From Alloscardovia sp963543015 (GTDB taxonomy: Bacteria; Actinomycetota; Actinomycetes; Actinomycetales; Bifidobacteriaceae), in the NCBI GenBank assembly GCA_963543015.1, contig CAUTYZ010000007.1, positions 1-64,000 on the forward strand: a DNA stretch of 64,000 nt, written 5' to 3'. Both the position numbers and the translations under genes were made by a program. Position 1 is the first letter of the stretch, and each line of letters starts with the position of its first letter. Under the pieces are notes generated by a model. That model was not told the DNA's origin. It saw only the letters and a program-made list of their open reading frames with translations, and did not search any database. Shown here one piece after another: positions 1 through 7,408 of the stretch.

Positions 1-113
1 AAAAATGCGCAACTTTTATAACACCATTAAACCCCAATAAACACAACGATTTCCAGACAAAAAGCAACACATTTTGGCGTATAAGCCGGATAAATAGCAG
101 TCACTCCACAAAA

Positions 114-142
114 CAAAAAGGCTCTTCACGAAGAAGAGCCTT
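114..142 (-). terminator. Rho-independent terminator of tRNA-Lys(CTT)
   Basis: On the minus strand a perfect 10-bp stem (AAGGCTCTTC with GAAGAGCCTT) is followed by a run of T. It lies just downstream of the minus-strand tRNA-Lys gene, so it most likely ends that transcript. Confidence 0.85.
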
Positions 143-148
143 AATCTG

Positions 149-222
149 TGCCCCCTCAGGGATTCGAACCCTGGACACGCGGATTAAGAGTCCGCTGCTC
201 TAACCAGCTGAGCTAAAGGGGC
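149..222 (-). tRNA. tRNA-Lys (anticodon CTT)
   Basis: On the minus strand the sequence folds as a full cloverleaf. The acceptor arm GCCCCTT pairs with AGGGGGC before discriminator A. The D-arm contains TAGCTCAGCTGGTTAGAGC, the anticodon loop is CTCTTAA with anticodon CTT, and the T-arm is CAGGG-TTCGAAT-CCCTG. The 3' CCA is not encoded. It stands alone, with its own promoter and terminator. A second lysine isoacceptor (TTT) is at 43825-43897. Confidence 0.95.
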
Positions 223-245
223 GTTGTTTATCACAACGAGTATTT

Positions 246-273
246 ACTATACTCAAAATTTTGATAAGCGCAA
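246..273 (-). promoter_or_regulatory. Probable promoter of tRNA-Lys(CTT)
   Basis: On the minus strand TTGCGC (268-273) and TATAGT (246-251) are separated by 16 bp. The -10 is about 24 bp upstream of the mature 5' end of the tRNA, which suits a short 5' leader removed by RNase P. Confidence 0.5.
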
Positions 274-366
274 ACTCGACACGCCGAAACAAGCTATACG
301 CCCTAGGTGTATCTCAGCCTAAGCCTGCGCTTATCGTTGAAATTACGGGATTGCAGGAAAATTATC

Positions 367-1884
367 CTAGACAATCTTTGGCATTGGAGTGGTCAAGGAT
401 GTGGTGAGGTTGACGTGAACTACACCCGCTCCTGCATGAACTTCTACCTTCTTCAAGGTTACAGTGCGCTCCTGAGCAGGCAAAGTATCATTGTCAGTCA
501 TTGTTGCCGGTGACTTTACTGGCAACACAGCAAGATCATTAAAGTCGATTCCCACTTCACGTGCACGTTCGCGTTCCTGCTCAAGAATGCTATCGAAGCC
601 ATCCTTGAAGATAACACGTTCTGCAGGCACACCGTATGCTTTGTCAGCAATCCAACGAACCGTATCCAAGAATTCCTCACCCGCGTGGCTCTCAGGACGC
701 TCATTACCCGACTGATTTACAGCCTCGATAAATGCATCCAGCTGATCAGCAATACCTTCACCACCGTCACGCCACAAGTTGCCCATAATTGGATTCCTAA
801 ATCCGAGCTGCTGAGCAGTTTCACGAAGCTGAGGAATCTCACCATCCTCACCTTCCCACAAGTTAATCATCGGGAAGGAAGGAATTCCCAAATCCTCAAG
901 ACGCTCGACAGCAAATGGATAGCGCCACTGCAGCTGTGGATCATCACGCCATGTCGTTGCACGTGTCACCACGACCGCCGCCGCAGGCCACTGAGCACCG
1001 AATTCACGGGAAGCGATGTCGAGCCACTTCTGACCACCAGCGTCCGCACCATATCCAGCTTCAACAACGACGATATCATGCAATGCACACGCCATATCGA
1101 CAGCGGTCAATCCAGGAATTCCCAAGGACACATTTCCAAATGGACCACAGTGAATATACACTGGCGAACCTTCCCCGCTCTCCATATATGCTGGTTCGAT
1201 AGCATTGCCGATGACTCGTACGATGCGCTCGACATCCACGAAGTCTTTCACCTGAACAGGCTTACCCGTGTCAGGAGCAGTTCCAGCAATCATTGCGCCG
1301 ACGCGTTCAGAAATTTCTTCAACGCTTCGAGACAATGTCACGATTTGCATCATTTCGCTGGCAGGAGTGAGCACATAACGCTCAGGAAGCTTACCTCCAT
1401 CCACTGCTACAGAGCGCAGCGAACGGCTAGGGGTTTCCGATACACGAGGAATGAGAACCTCACCGAGGATTCCATCATCCACAGCCTTCTCGCAAAAAGC
1501 GACAAGAAGATTTTGCGCATCAGCGATACGAGCCATTTCCCCAGTCAAACCCCAGTCAGTAATTTCCGGGTGAGACAAGGTCGACTTACCACCGCCGGAC
1601 GCACCGCCTTTAGAACCAGCAGCAGTAATTCCCATACTTGGCTGACGCAAAACAGCAGCAGCATCAATTCCACGTCGACGTAATGCATCAATTAACGCAA
1701 TAGTTGTCGTAGTCTTACCTTCTCCGCGAGAAGCTTTCAAAGGAGTTGCCGCTGTCACGAGCACAACTTTTCCTTGTTTGAAATCGTGTGGATGCGTCTG
1801 CACATCTTTCATAAATCCGTATGCATCAATTTTCTGAATTTCTCCATAAGGATATGCAAAATTGTCGAGTTGTGAAGTGAGCAT
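367..1884 (-). CDS. fhs: Formate--tetrahydrofolate ligase
   Basis: ATP-dependent ligase joining formate to tetrahydrofolate to make 10-formyl-THF, the cytosolic one-carbon donor for purine and initiator-tRNA formylation. Seen: the family P-loop region TPLKASRGEGKTTTT (residues 48-61), the downstream glycine-rich block PSMGITAAGSKGG (82-94) and family similarity over the whole length. At 505 aa it is somewhat shorter than the roughly 555 aa of many homologues; no internal break is visible. The ATG at 1884 has a good ribosome site (AAAGGACGG). A long imperfect hairpin at 1932-1984 lies in the leader. The next gene upstream (dipeptidase) is 197 bp away, so fhs may have its own promoter. Confidence 0.95.
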   Translation of the reverse strand: MLTSQLDNFAYPYGEIQKIDAYGFMKDVQTHPHDFKQGKVVLVTAATPLKASRGEGKTTTTIALIDALRRRGIDAAAVLRQPSMGITAAGSKGGASGGGKSTLSHPEITDWGLTGEMARIADAQNLLVAFCEKAVDDGILGEVLIPRVSETPSRSLRSVAVDGGKLPERYVLTPASEMMQIVTLSRSVEEISERVGAMIAGTAPDTGKPVQVKDFVDVERIVRVIGNAIEPAYMESGEGSPVYIHCGPFGNVSLGIPGLTAVDMACALHDIVVVEAGYGADAGGQKWLDIASREFGAQWPAAAVVVTRATTWRDDPQLQWRYPFAVERLEDLGIPSFPMINLWEGEDGEIPQLRETAQQLGFRNPIMGNLWRDGGEGIADQLDAFIEAVNQSGNERPESHAGEEFLDTVRWIADKAYGVPAERVIFKDGFDSILEQERERAREVGIDFNDLAVLPVKSPATMTDNDTLPAQERTVTLKKVEVHAGAGVVHVNLTTSLTTPMPKIV

Positions 1885-1931
1885 CGCGCCGTCCTTTCTC
1901 GCGTGAGCTGTAGAACTCCTCTACATATATA

Positions 1932-1984
1932 TCATCGAGATGTGCGAACGATAGTCATTGATACCGCTCGCACAGCATCCCGAT
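1932..1984. promoter_or_regulatory. Imperfect inverted repeat in the fhs leader
   Basis: TGTGCGAACG (1941-1950) and CGCTCGCACA (1965-1974) form a 10-bp stem with one mismatch around a 14-nt loop. Flanking CATCG and CGATG extend it to 1932-1984. It lies 50-100 bp upstream of the fhs start. It could be an operator, a leader RNA hairpin or the 3' hairpin of the dipeptidase transcript; there is no T-run, so an intrinsic terminator is less likely. Confidence 0.4.
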
Positions 1985-2057
1985 GATGAAATTTTTAATT
2001 GTCAGCCGATAACGAGCCGTCATGAGCCGTCATAAAATGCCAGACTACGTATCGGAC

Positions 2058-2090
2058 GGCTGCTTTAATTATCGGGCTGTTTTAATTATC
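2058..2090. repeat. 17-bp tandem duplication across the dipeptidase stop codon
   Basis: GGCTGCTTTAATTATC (2058-2073) and GGCTGTTTTAATTATC (2075-2090) differ at one base and have a 17-bp period. The second unit contains the stop codon of the dipeptidase gene (minus strand), so the stop-codon region is duplicated. Similar repeats end several other genes in this window. Confidence 0.7.
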
Positions 2091-3608
2091 TGACATGGAG
2101 AACGCATTACGCATGCTCATACTTGTGGTGTACAACACCTTCGAGAGCACGTCGTTCGTTTCTTTCTCCACGATATCGCTGATGGATTGATTTGCAGCTT
2201 CAAGAATTGTGCGCACGCGCTTATCAGCAGTCGAGTTCACAGCCTCCTCGCCTTCTGCCTCTGCAAAAGCAGCGATTTTCTTATCTGTGTCGATGACCAT
2301 CTTGACGCCAGCAGCACCAGTCTTGAGAGCATAACGCTCAATATGAGCATTATTGTCATGGAATCGAGCATCAGCTAATGCTGCGATGACACGATTTGCC
2401 CAGTAGAAGTTATGCGCGGTATCAACGACTTCCGATGTACCCGTAAAGTAGCATGGAATTGTGTCAATATTTGTAAAGATAGGGACGAAAGTATTGAATG
2501 GATTTGAGCCAAATGCAGTCCATTGAATTGCCTTCGATGCTTCAGGAGCATAAGGACGAATCTGGATTGCGCACAAATCGCAGTTGCGATTAATTCCGAC
2601 TGTACGATACTTGCCACGGGTATCATCACTGCCGTCCTTGCCGTATGGGTCAAAAGGCGTTCCCTGATAATGGCTGCTCAACGCATACTTCACATCTTCA
2701 ATGGTGATTTTGCGCTCTGGCTGGCGAGCCCATGGGATGTCATCGCTTTCAGGATTATGCAAAGCGTTAGGAGTGTCCCAATCCTCATCGTAAGGATTGA
2801 AGAATCGCTGAATCCACCATGCACGAGGGGTATTGTACACATGATCAGCATCAGAATGAGAGCCGAAAGCTGTACGTGGGTTAAACAACGATACTTCTTC
2901 CACAGCGAGGTCGAGGTGATTGTCCTCAATGAATTCGCGCAAATCAGCAGAGCACATGTGATCTTCTTGCTCGCCCAATGCATCCTCGATATCGAATTCA
3001 TCGATACCCAATTGATTTGGCATCACAACATACGCATCATCAGGAACGCGCTTTGCAATCCAATGATGGCCACCAACTGTTTCCAACCACCAGATTTCAT
3101 CTTCGTCACTGAACGCAATACCGTTCATCTCGTATGTGCCGAACTCTTCAAGAAGAGTCCCCAAACGTTCCACTCCTTCACGAGCGGACGAAATATAAGG
3201 AAGAACGATGGTTAGCATGTCTTCCTCACCAATTCCTCCTGGAATTTCAGGCTCATCGCCGTGTGCAGGAATGAGTTCAACCAGTGGATCAGCGCCCAAG
3301 ACACGCTCGTTGGATGTCAAAGTTTCTGTAGCACTCATCGCCACATTCTTATCATTGACACCATGCTCTGCCCACAAACCGTTCTTCAGCAAAGCATCTG
3401 GAACGGAAGTATAACGCATTGGATTTTCTGGCAAGTCAATTTCCACATGGCTAATCACGCTCTTATAGTGGCGTGGCTGATCTTGTGGCTGTACTACCTT
3501 AAATTCCTTTTCGGTGAATTCGCCATTCGATGAATCTTCATTACGCGCGATAATGGTGGAGCCGTCATAGCTCGCATCCTTACCGACGAGAATTGTTGTA
3601 CATGGCAT
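2082..3608 (-). CDS. C69-family dipeptidase (PepD-like)
   Basis: Predicted dipeptidase of peptidase family C69, an N-terminal-nucleophile hydrolase. Seen: the start MPCTTILVGKDAS puts Cys3 where the catalytic N-terminal cysteine sits after processing. It is followed by the family block DGSTIIARNED (16-26), and 508 aa matches the family. No signal peptide is evident, so it probably works in the cytosol on imported peptides; this role is inferred. The ATG at 3608 has a strong ribosome site (TAGGAGGAGC). It follows the FemX-like gene after only 28 bp and is probably co-transcribed with it. The 3' end carries the 17-bp duplication at 2058-2090. Confidence 0.9.
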   Translation of the reverse strand: MPCTTILVGKDASYDGSTIIARNEDSSNGEFTEKEFKVVQPQDQPRHYKSVISHVEIDLPENPMRYTSVPDALLKNGLWAEHGVNDKNVAMSATETLTSNERVLGADPLVELIPAHGDEPEIPGGIGEEDMLTIVLPYISSAREGVERLGTLLEEFGTYEMNGIAFSDEDEIWWLETVGGHHWIAKRVPDDAYVVMPNQLGIDEFDIEDALGEQEDHMCSADLREFIEDNHLDLAVEEVSLFNPRTAFGSHSDADHVYNTPRAWWIQRFFNPYDEDWDTPNALHNPESDDIPWARQPERKITIEDVKYALSSHYQGTPFDPYGKDGSDDTRGKYRTVGINRNCDLCAIQIRPYAPEASKAIQWTAFGSNPFNTFVPIFTNIDTIPCYFTGTSEVVDTAHNFYWANRVIAALADARFHDNNAHIERYALKTGAAGVKMVIDTDKKIAAFAEAEGEEAVNSTADKRVRTILEAANQSISDIVEKETNDVLSKVLYTTSMSMRNAFSMSDN

Positions 3609-3636
3609 TCCAAGCTCCTCCTAAGATTCTTGGCTT

Positions 3637-4632
3637 TTACTCGTTAATTTGCTTCTGCGCATTATTGCGTTGATTATATCGCGAGCGCAAGCGCATTGCA
3701 GTATTCCATAAGCCCGCAAGAGGATTAAGCGCGTAATCGTATGCGCCGATCCACTGGGTTGCTTCTCCTGCAAAAAGAAGCTTGAAATCGCTAATACCGT
3801 CGTTGAGCAAGCCATTCAAATCGTAGATATGCGTTCCCTTAGCCATGGCTGCCTGAATAGCAGTCCACTTAAGCAAGAAGTTTGCGCGCATACGCTTGCC
3901 CTCATCGTTGACAGCTCCCCACAGCTCGAAAGCTGTGTTCACAGTCGTGGCATTCCACAAGAAAGCGACAATTTTGCCGTCAATTTCCGCCACGAACACT
4001 TGGTTCACATCTCCCAAAGTATCGAAAGCAGTCTTATAGAATTCATCGTCATGCAAGCCGAAACCATCTGCTTCTGCTGTTGCATGATAAATATCGAGAA
4101 TTGTCGGCAAATCTTCACGACGAGCTGGTCGGCACGTTACACCTTCACGTGCTGACTTGCGAATATACTGACGAGCCTTCTTCGAATGAATGCTACGCAT
4201 CACTTCATCTTCGCTCATATCCAAATCCATGGTCGCCGTAGTCGACAGCAAAACGTGTGACGATGGCTTCCATGAGCGAGACAAATGTGCGTGCTTCACA
4301 GCAGGGTCAATCTTCACTGCCACTGCCTTGGTATTGTGGGCGCACCACTGTGCTACAGCATCTGCTACGCGTGGAAGGATAGCTTCGTCGAGAACAATTG
4401 GCCCGCGAGGAACGTAGCATAATTGCCTAAATGGGAATGGCAATGCGCGTACGAGAATTTGCGCTGCTCCGACAAGCTGATCGCTTTCATACACAGCGAT
4501 ATGGTGAGAAGTCCACGCGCCCGTTTCGCTCTTGAGCTGTCCCCATTCCCACGACTGCATAGGATGACCCTCCAAAGTGGTCATAATGTCATCCCACTGG
4601 GCTTTGTCTTCAATAACGCGAATATCTAACAT
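3637..4632 (-). CDS. FemABX-family peptidyltransferase (peptidoglycan bridge type)
   Basis: GNAT-fold FemABX enzymes use aminoacyl-tRNA to add bridge amino acids to lipid II or stem peptides in the cytoplasm. Seen: 331 aa with family motifs QSWEWGQLKSETGAW (residues 26-40), YVPRGPIV and the C-terminal segment IYDLNGLLNDGISDFKLLF, typical of MurM/FemX relatives. The amino acid added cannot be read from the sequence. The ATG at 4632 has an AGGAAG site 6 nt upstream. The dipeptidase gene follows after 28 bp. Confidence 0.85.
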   Translation of the reverse strand: MLDIRVIEDKAQWDDIMTTLEGHPMQSWEWGQLKSETGAWTSHHIAVYESDQLVGAAQILVRALPFPFRQLCYVPRGPIVLDEAILPRVADAVAQWCAHNTKAVAVKIDPAVKHAHLSRSWKPSSHVLLSTTATMDLDMSEDEVMRSIHSKKARQYIRKSAREGVTCRPARREDLPTILDIYHATAEADGFGLHDDEFYKTAFDTLGDVNQVFVAEIDGKIVAFLWNATTVNTAFELWGAVNDEGKRMRANFLLKWTAIQAAMAKGTHIYDLNGLLNDGISDFKLLFAGEATQWIGAYDYALNPLAGLWNTAMRLRSRYNQRNNAQKQINE

Positions 4633-4767
4633 AAAACTTCCTGCTTATCTTGGTTACTTTTCGAAACGATAATGTGGATGAGTCTCGAGCTTCTACGAGT
4701 CCATGTGAGTCTTGTATCGCCAGTTTCTTATTGCACGTCTCACACTCGATGGATTCTCACCTCTGCT

Positions 4768-5322
4768 CTAGTGTGCACGCGAACTCAGATATATTTCGCC
4801 GTAGTCAATGACCGCATCCGTACGAAATACTGCATTGCGAAGCTGATTGAGGTAGAATCCCTCGTCAAAATGTGGCAATGGTTCGGCCGTACCATACACG
4901 CATAATTTATAATCATGATCCTTATCCGGTGGCTGTGGACCGTTATAACGCATAATGACCTGTGGATCTGTTATCTGTGGGTCAACTCCTGCTACGGTAT
5001 TACGTCCTTGAACAGCCTCTGGGATGAGAGCTGGCAATTGTCGCGAAAAATCTTCTGGAATCTGAAGCGCGTGGGAATCGTTAAAATCGAACATCAACGC
5101 GCCGACAGGAACATTAGCGACAGTCCAATGAATCCACTGGAAACCAGCCACAGGGATAGCATCGTCATCGACCAGTTCCCAATGAAGATACTGGACAGCT
5201 GGATTCATATGGTCGATATAAAACGGGAAAGAAGTCGTAGGACGCCCTGCAGTTTTATGATTATCCGGCGCAAATTTGCCGTATTTATCGGGAATCTGAG
5301 TAAAATCTGCTGAAATCTTCAT
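4768..5322 (-). CDS. YbhB/YbcL-type PEBP family protein
   Basis: Phosphatidylethanolamine-binding-protein fold, usually a cytosolic protein of uncertain role in bacteria. Seen: 184 aa with the family segments FPFYIDHMNPAVQYLHWELVD (in part), FQWIHWTVANVP and a C-terminal HDYKLCVYGTAEPL (the YxFxVYAL-like strand). No signal peptide. It is separated by about 135 bp from its neighbours on both sides, so it may be a single-gene unit; no strong ribosome site precedes the ATG. Confidence 0.85.
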   Translation of the reverse strand: MKISADFTQIPDKYGKFAPDNHKTAGRPTTSFPFYIDHMNPAVQYLHWELVDDDAIPVAGFQWIHWTVANVPVGALMFDFNDSHALQIPEDFSRQLPALIPEAVQGRNTVAGVDPQITDPQVIMRYNGPQPPDKDHDYKLCVYGTAEPLPHFDEGFYLNQLRNAVFRTDAVIDYGEIYLSSRAH

Positions 5323-5440
5323 ACTCTAAGTATGGCACAATGCGCGGAGGTGCTGACGAATTCAGCTATAGAATTCAGCTCTTGAATTCGCCCGATGGGT
5401 TCACGCACATGTGCACGGCAGATGGATGCGCCTGCATACT

Positions 5441-5482
5441 CGCACACGATAAGCCTTACACTATAAGCTTTACACTATAAGC
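5441..5482. repeat. Three 14-bp tandem repeats across the holB stop codon
   Basis: Three consecutive 14-bp units: CGCACACGATAAGC, CTTACACTATAAGC and TTTACACTATAAGC (plus strand). The last contains the holB stop codon. The two units nearest the gene differ at one base; the outer one is more degenerate, as expected for older copies. Confidence 0.75.
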
Positions 5483-6687
5483 GATGTCAACAACGCTTCC
5501 AATGCAAGAAGAATAGGCGTATTCCCGTTAATTCTGCGCCGCGCGACGTCGATACGCGAGATAGCATCAATTGCCTGCTGACGGCTCATACGCACGGATA
5601 ACGCCGCAATTTCCTCAGAAAACTCCTGATTAATTAATCCACTGATGAGTTCAGCTCCATTATGTATAACAGCGACATCGCGATATACGCTGGCAATTGT
5701 CGTCAAAGCGCGATTAATCACGTCACGGGTCAAACGTGTCACTCGACGGTTGACTTCTTCTTTCTTACCGATAGCGTTATATTGCGAGCGCAAAGAGGAA
5801 TCGATAGGGTCATCAGGTCCCAAACCATTGGCACGACGGAACTCATTCTGAGCTTTTTCCACTTCCGCATCCACACTTGCTTGAGCTTGGTCATGAGCAG
5901 AGGTATACAGCGCATCTGCAAGCAAAACTGCCTGCGATGAGCGCGTCATGGAGACGATGTTATCGATAATGTCATTGCGCATACGCATGGCTTCTGGTTC
6001 GGTTGCATACAATCGTGCAATGCCGATATGACCTTGGGAAATTCGAGCGTATTGCTTTGCCTTATGCTCATCCACGCCTGTCGTCTCACGCAAGAACTGC
6101 GCCACAGCACTCAGCGGAGGAACTGCAAGATTTACGATACGAGTTCGCGAACGAATCGTCGGCAAAACGTCCTGAGCTGATGGAGCGCACAAAAGCCACA
6201 TCGTGTGGGCGCTTGGCTCTTCGATGTCTTTGAGAAGAACGTTCGTCGTACGCTCGCTCATACGATCGACGTCTTCAATGATGATAATTCGCCATGGTGA
6301 AAACACAGGCATCTGCTCGGATGTTTCCATCAATTCACGAACCTGATCGATAGTAATGCTGACTCGATCAGTTGTCACAATAGTGACGTCAGGATGACTT
6401 CCCGACAAGATTGCTCGGCATGTATCGCACTGCCCACATCCATGCTGTGGGCAATTCAATGCAGCAGCAAAAACTTGAGCGACACGTGATCGTCCTGACC
6501 CTGCTGGACCGCAGATAAGCCACGATTGTGCGATATCTTTTGGTGATTGCGCGATGCGAGACAGCAAATCTACAACAGGTTTCTGCCCGATAATGGACTC
6601 CCATACTGGAGGGACAATCGCTTCTGACTGCAAATCTACTCCCGACACTGATGAGTCGGCAGCAGTTACTTCCTGAAGATCAGTCAT
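5470..6687 (-). CDS. holB: DNA polymerase III subunit delta' (clamp loader)
   Basis: AAA+ clamp-loader subunit that works with gamma/tau (DnaX, 25240-27846) and delta to load the sliding clamp. Seen: 405 aa; Walker-A-like GPAGSGRSR at 60-68 with Arg in place of the catalytic Lys, consistent with the non-hydrolysing role of delta'; a four-cysteine zinc motif (C79, C84, C87, C90); sensor-like segment IRSRTR. Its ATG overlaps the end of tmk by 8 bp, indicating translational coupling. The tmk-holB order is common in actinobacteria. The stop codon lies in a 14-bp tandem repeat. Confidence 0.92.
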   Translation of the reverse strand: MTDLQEVTAADSSVSGVDLQSEAIVPPVWESIIGQKPVVDLLSRIAQSPKDIAQSWLICGPAGSGRSRVAQVFAAALNCPQHGCGQCDTCRAILSGSHPDVTIVTTDRVSITIDQVRELMETSEQMPVFSPWRIIIIEDVDRMSERTTNVLLKDIEEPSAHTMWLLCAPSAQDVLPTIRSRTRIVNLAVPPLSAVAQFLRETTGVDEHKAKQYARISQGHIGIARLYATEPEAMRMRNDIIDNIVSMTRSSQAVLLADALYTSAHDQAQASVDAEVEKAQNEFRRANGLGPDDPIDSSLRSQYNAIGKKEEVNRRVTRLTRDVINRALTTIASVYRDVAVIHNGAELISGLINQEFSEEIAALSVRMSRQQAIDAISRIDVARRRINGNTPILLALEALLTSLIV

Positions 6688-7294
6688 GGGTCACGCTCTG
6701 AATATCGGTTCGAATAGCATTCCACACGTCATCGACTCCCATGGATGCATCAATCACACGGCATCGCTGAGAATCATGACGCGCGATAGTGAGGAAAGCC
6801 TCACGCGTTCGTTCAAAGAATTCGTCGCCCGCCGATTCGAGGCGGTCAGGAGCACCAGTTAAACGTTCACGCGACTGAGTAAAACTTAAATCTAAAACGT
6901 ACGTGCGCTGTGGCCATAACCCGCGGGTAGCAAATTCAGATAAAAGACGAATGTCATCTTCCGTCAATTCACGGCCGCCTGCCTGATAAGCAATAGACGA
7001 GTCGATATAGCGATCCGAAATGACGACACTTCCCTCATCCAAAGCAGGACGAATGACAGTAGCCACATGGTGAGCTCGGTCAGCCGCATACAGCAATGCC
7101 TCTGCGCGCGAATCAACCTCTCCCCCATGAAGAAGCATCTGACGAATCTGCAGGCCTAATGGAGTGCCACCCGGCTCGCGTGTCATAACTACATGACGGC
7201 CCTGTTTTTCGAAATACTCTTTGAGGAGTTCGGCCTGTGTGCTCTTGCCCACGCCATCTACTCCCTCAAAGGAAATGAAAAGTCCTTGAGGCAT
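6680..7294 (-). CDS. tmk: Thymidylate kinase
   Basis: Phosphorylates dTMP to dTDP for DNA synthesis in the cytosol. Seen: P-loop GVDGVGKST (11-19), the REPGGTPLG block (about 40-48), DRYIDSSIAYQ (the DRY/H motif and base-binding region) and 204 aa, the usual length. The ATG at 7294 has an AGGAG site. It is transcribed with holB, whose start codon lies inside its 3' end, and follows topA after 114 bp. Confidence 0.96.
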   Translation of the reverse strand: MPQGLFISFEGVDGVGKSTQAELLKEYFEKQGRHVVMTREPGGTPLGLQIRQMLLHGGEVDSRAEALLYAADRAHHVATVIRPALDEGSVVISDRYIDSSIAYQAGGRELTEDDIRLLSEFATRGLWPQRTYVLDLSFTQSRERLTGAPDRLESAGDEFFERTREAFLTIARHDSQRCRVIDASMGVDDVWNAIRTDIQSVTHD

Positions 7295-7408
7295 ATCATT
7301 ACTCCTGTGTTGCTATGACTATTCTGTACTCGTCTGTACCCGTTAGCGTTCCCCGGTGCCATTCGGCGCTCGTCAGCGCCGCTCAGTACTATTCAACGCT
7401 ATTTCGCA

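Noticed and set aside
685..1683. Long plus-strand open frame opposite fhs (332 codons)
   Set aside because: Shadow of the strongly supported fhs gene on the other strand; no recognisable protein.
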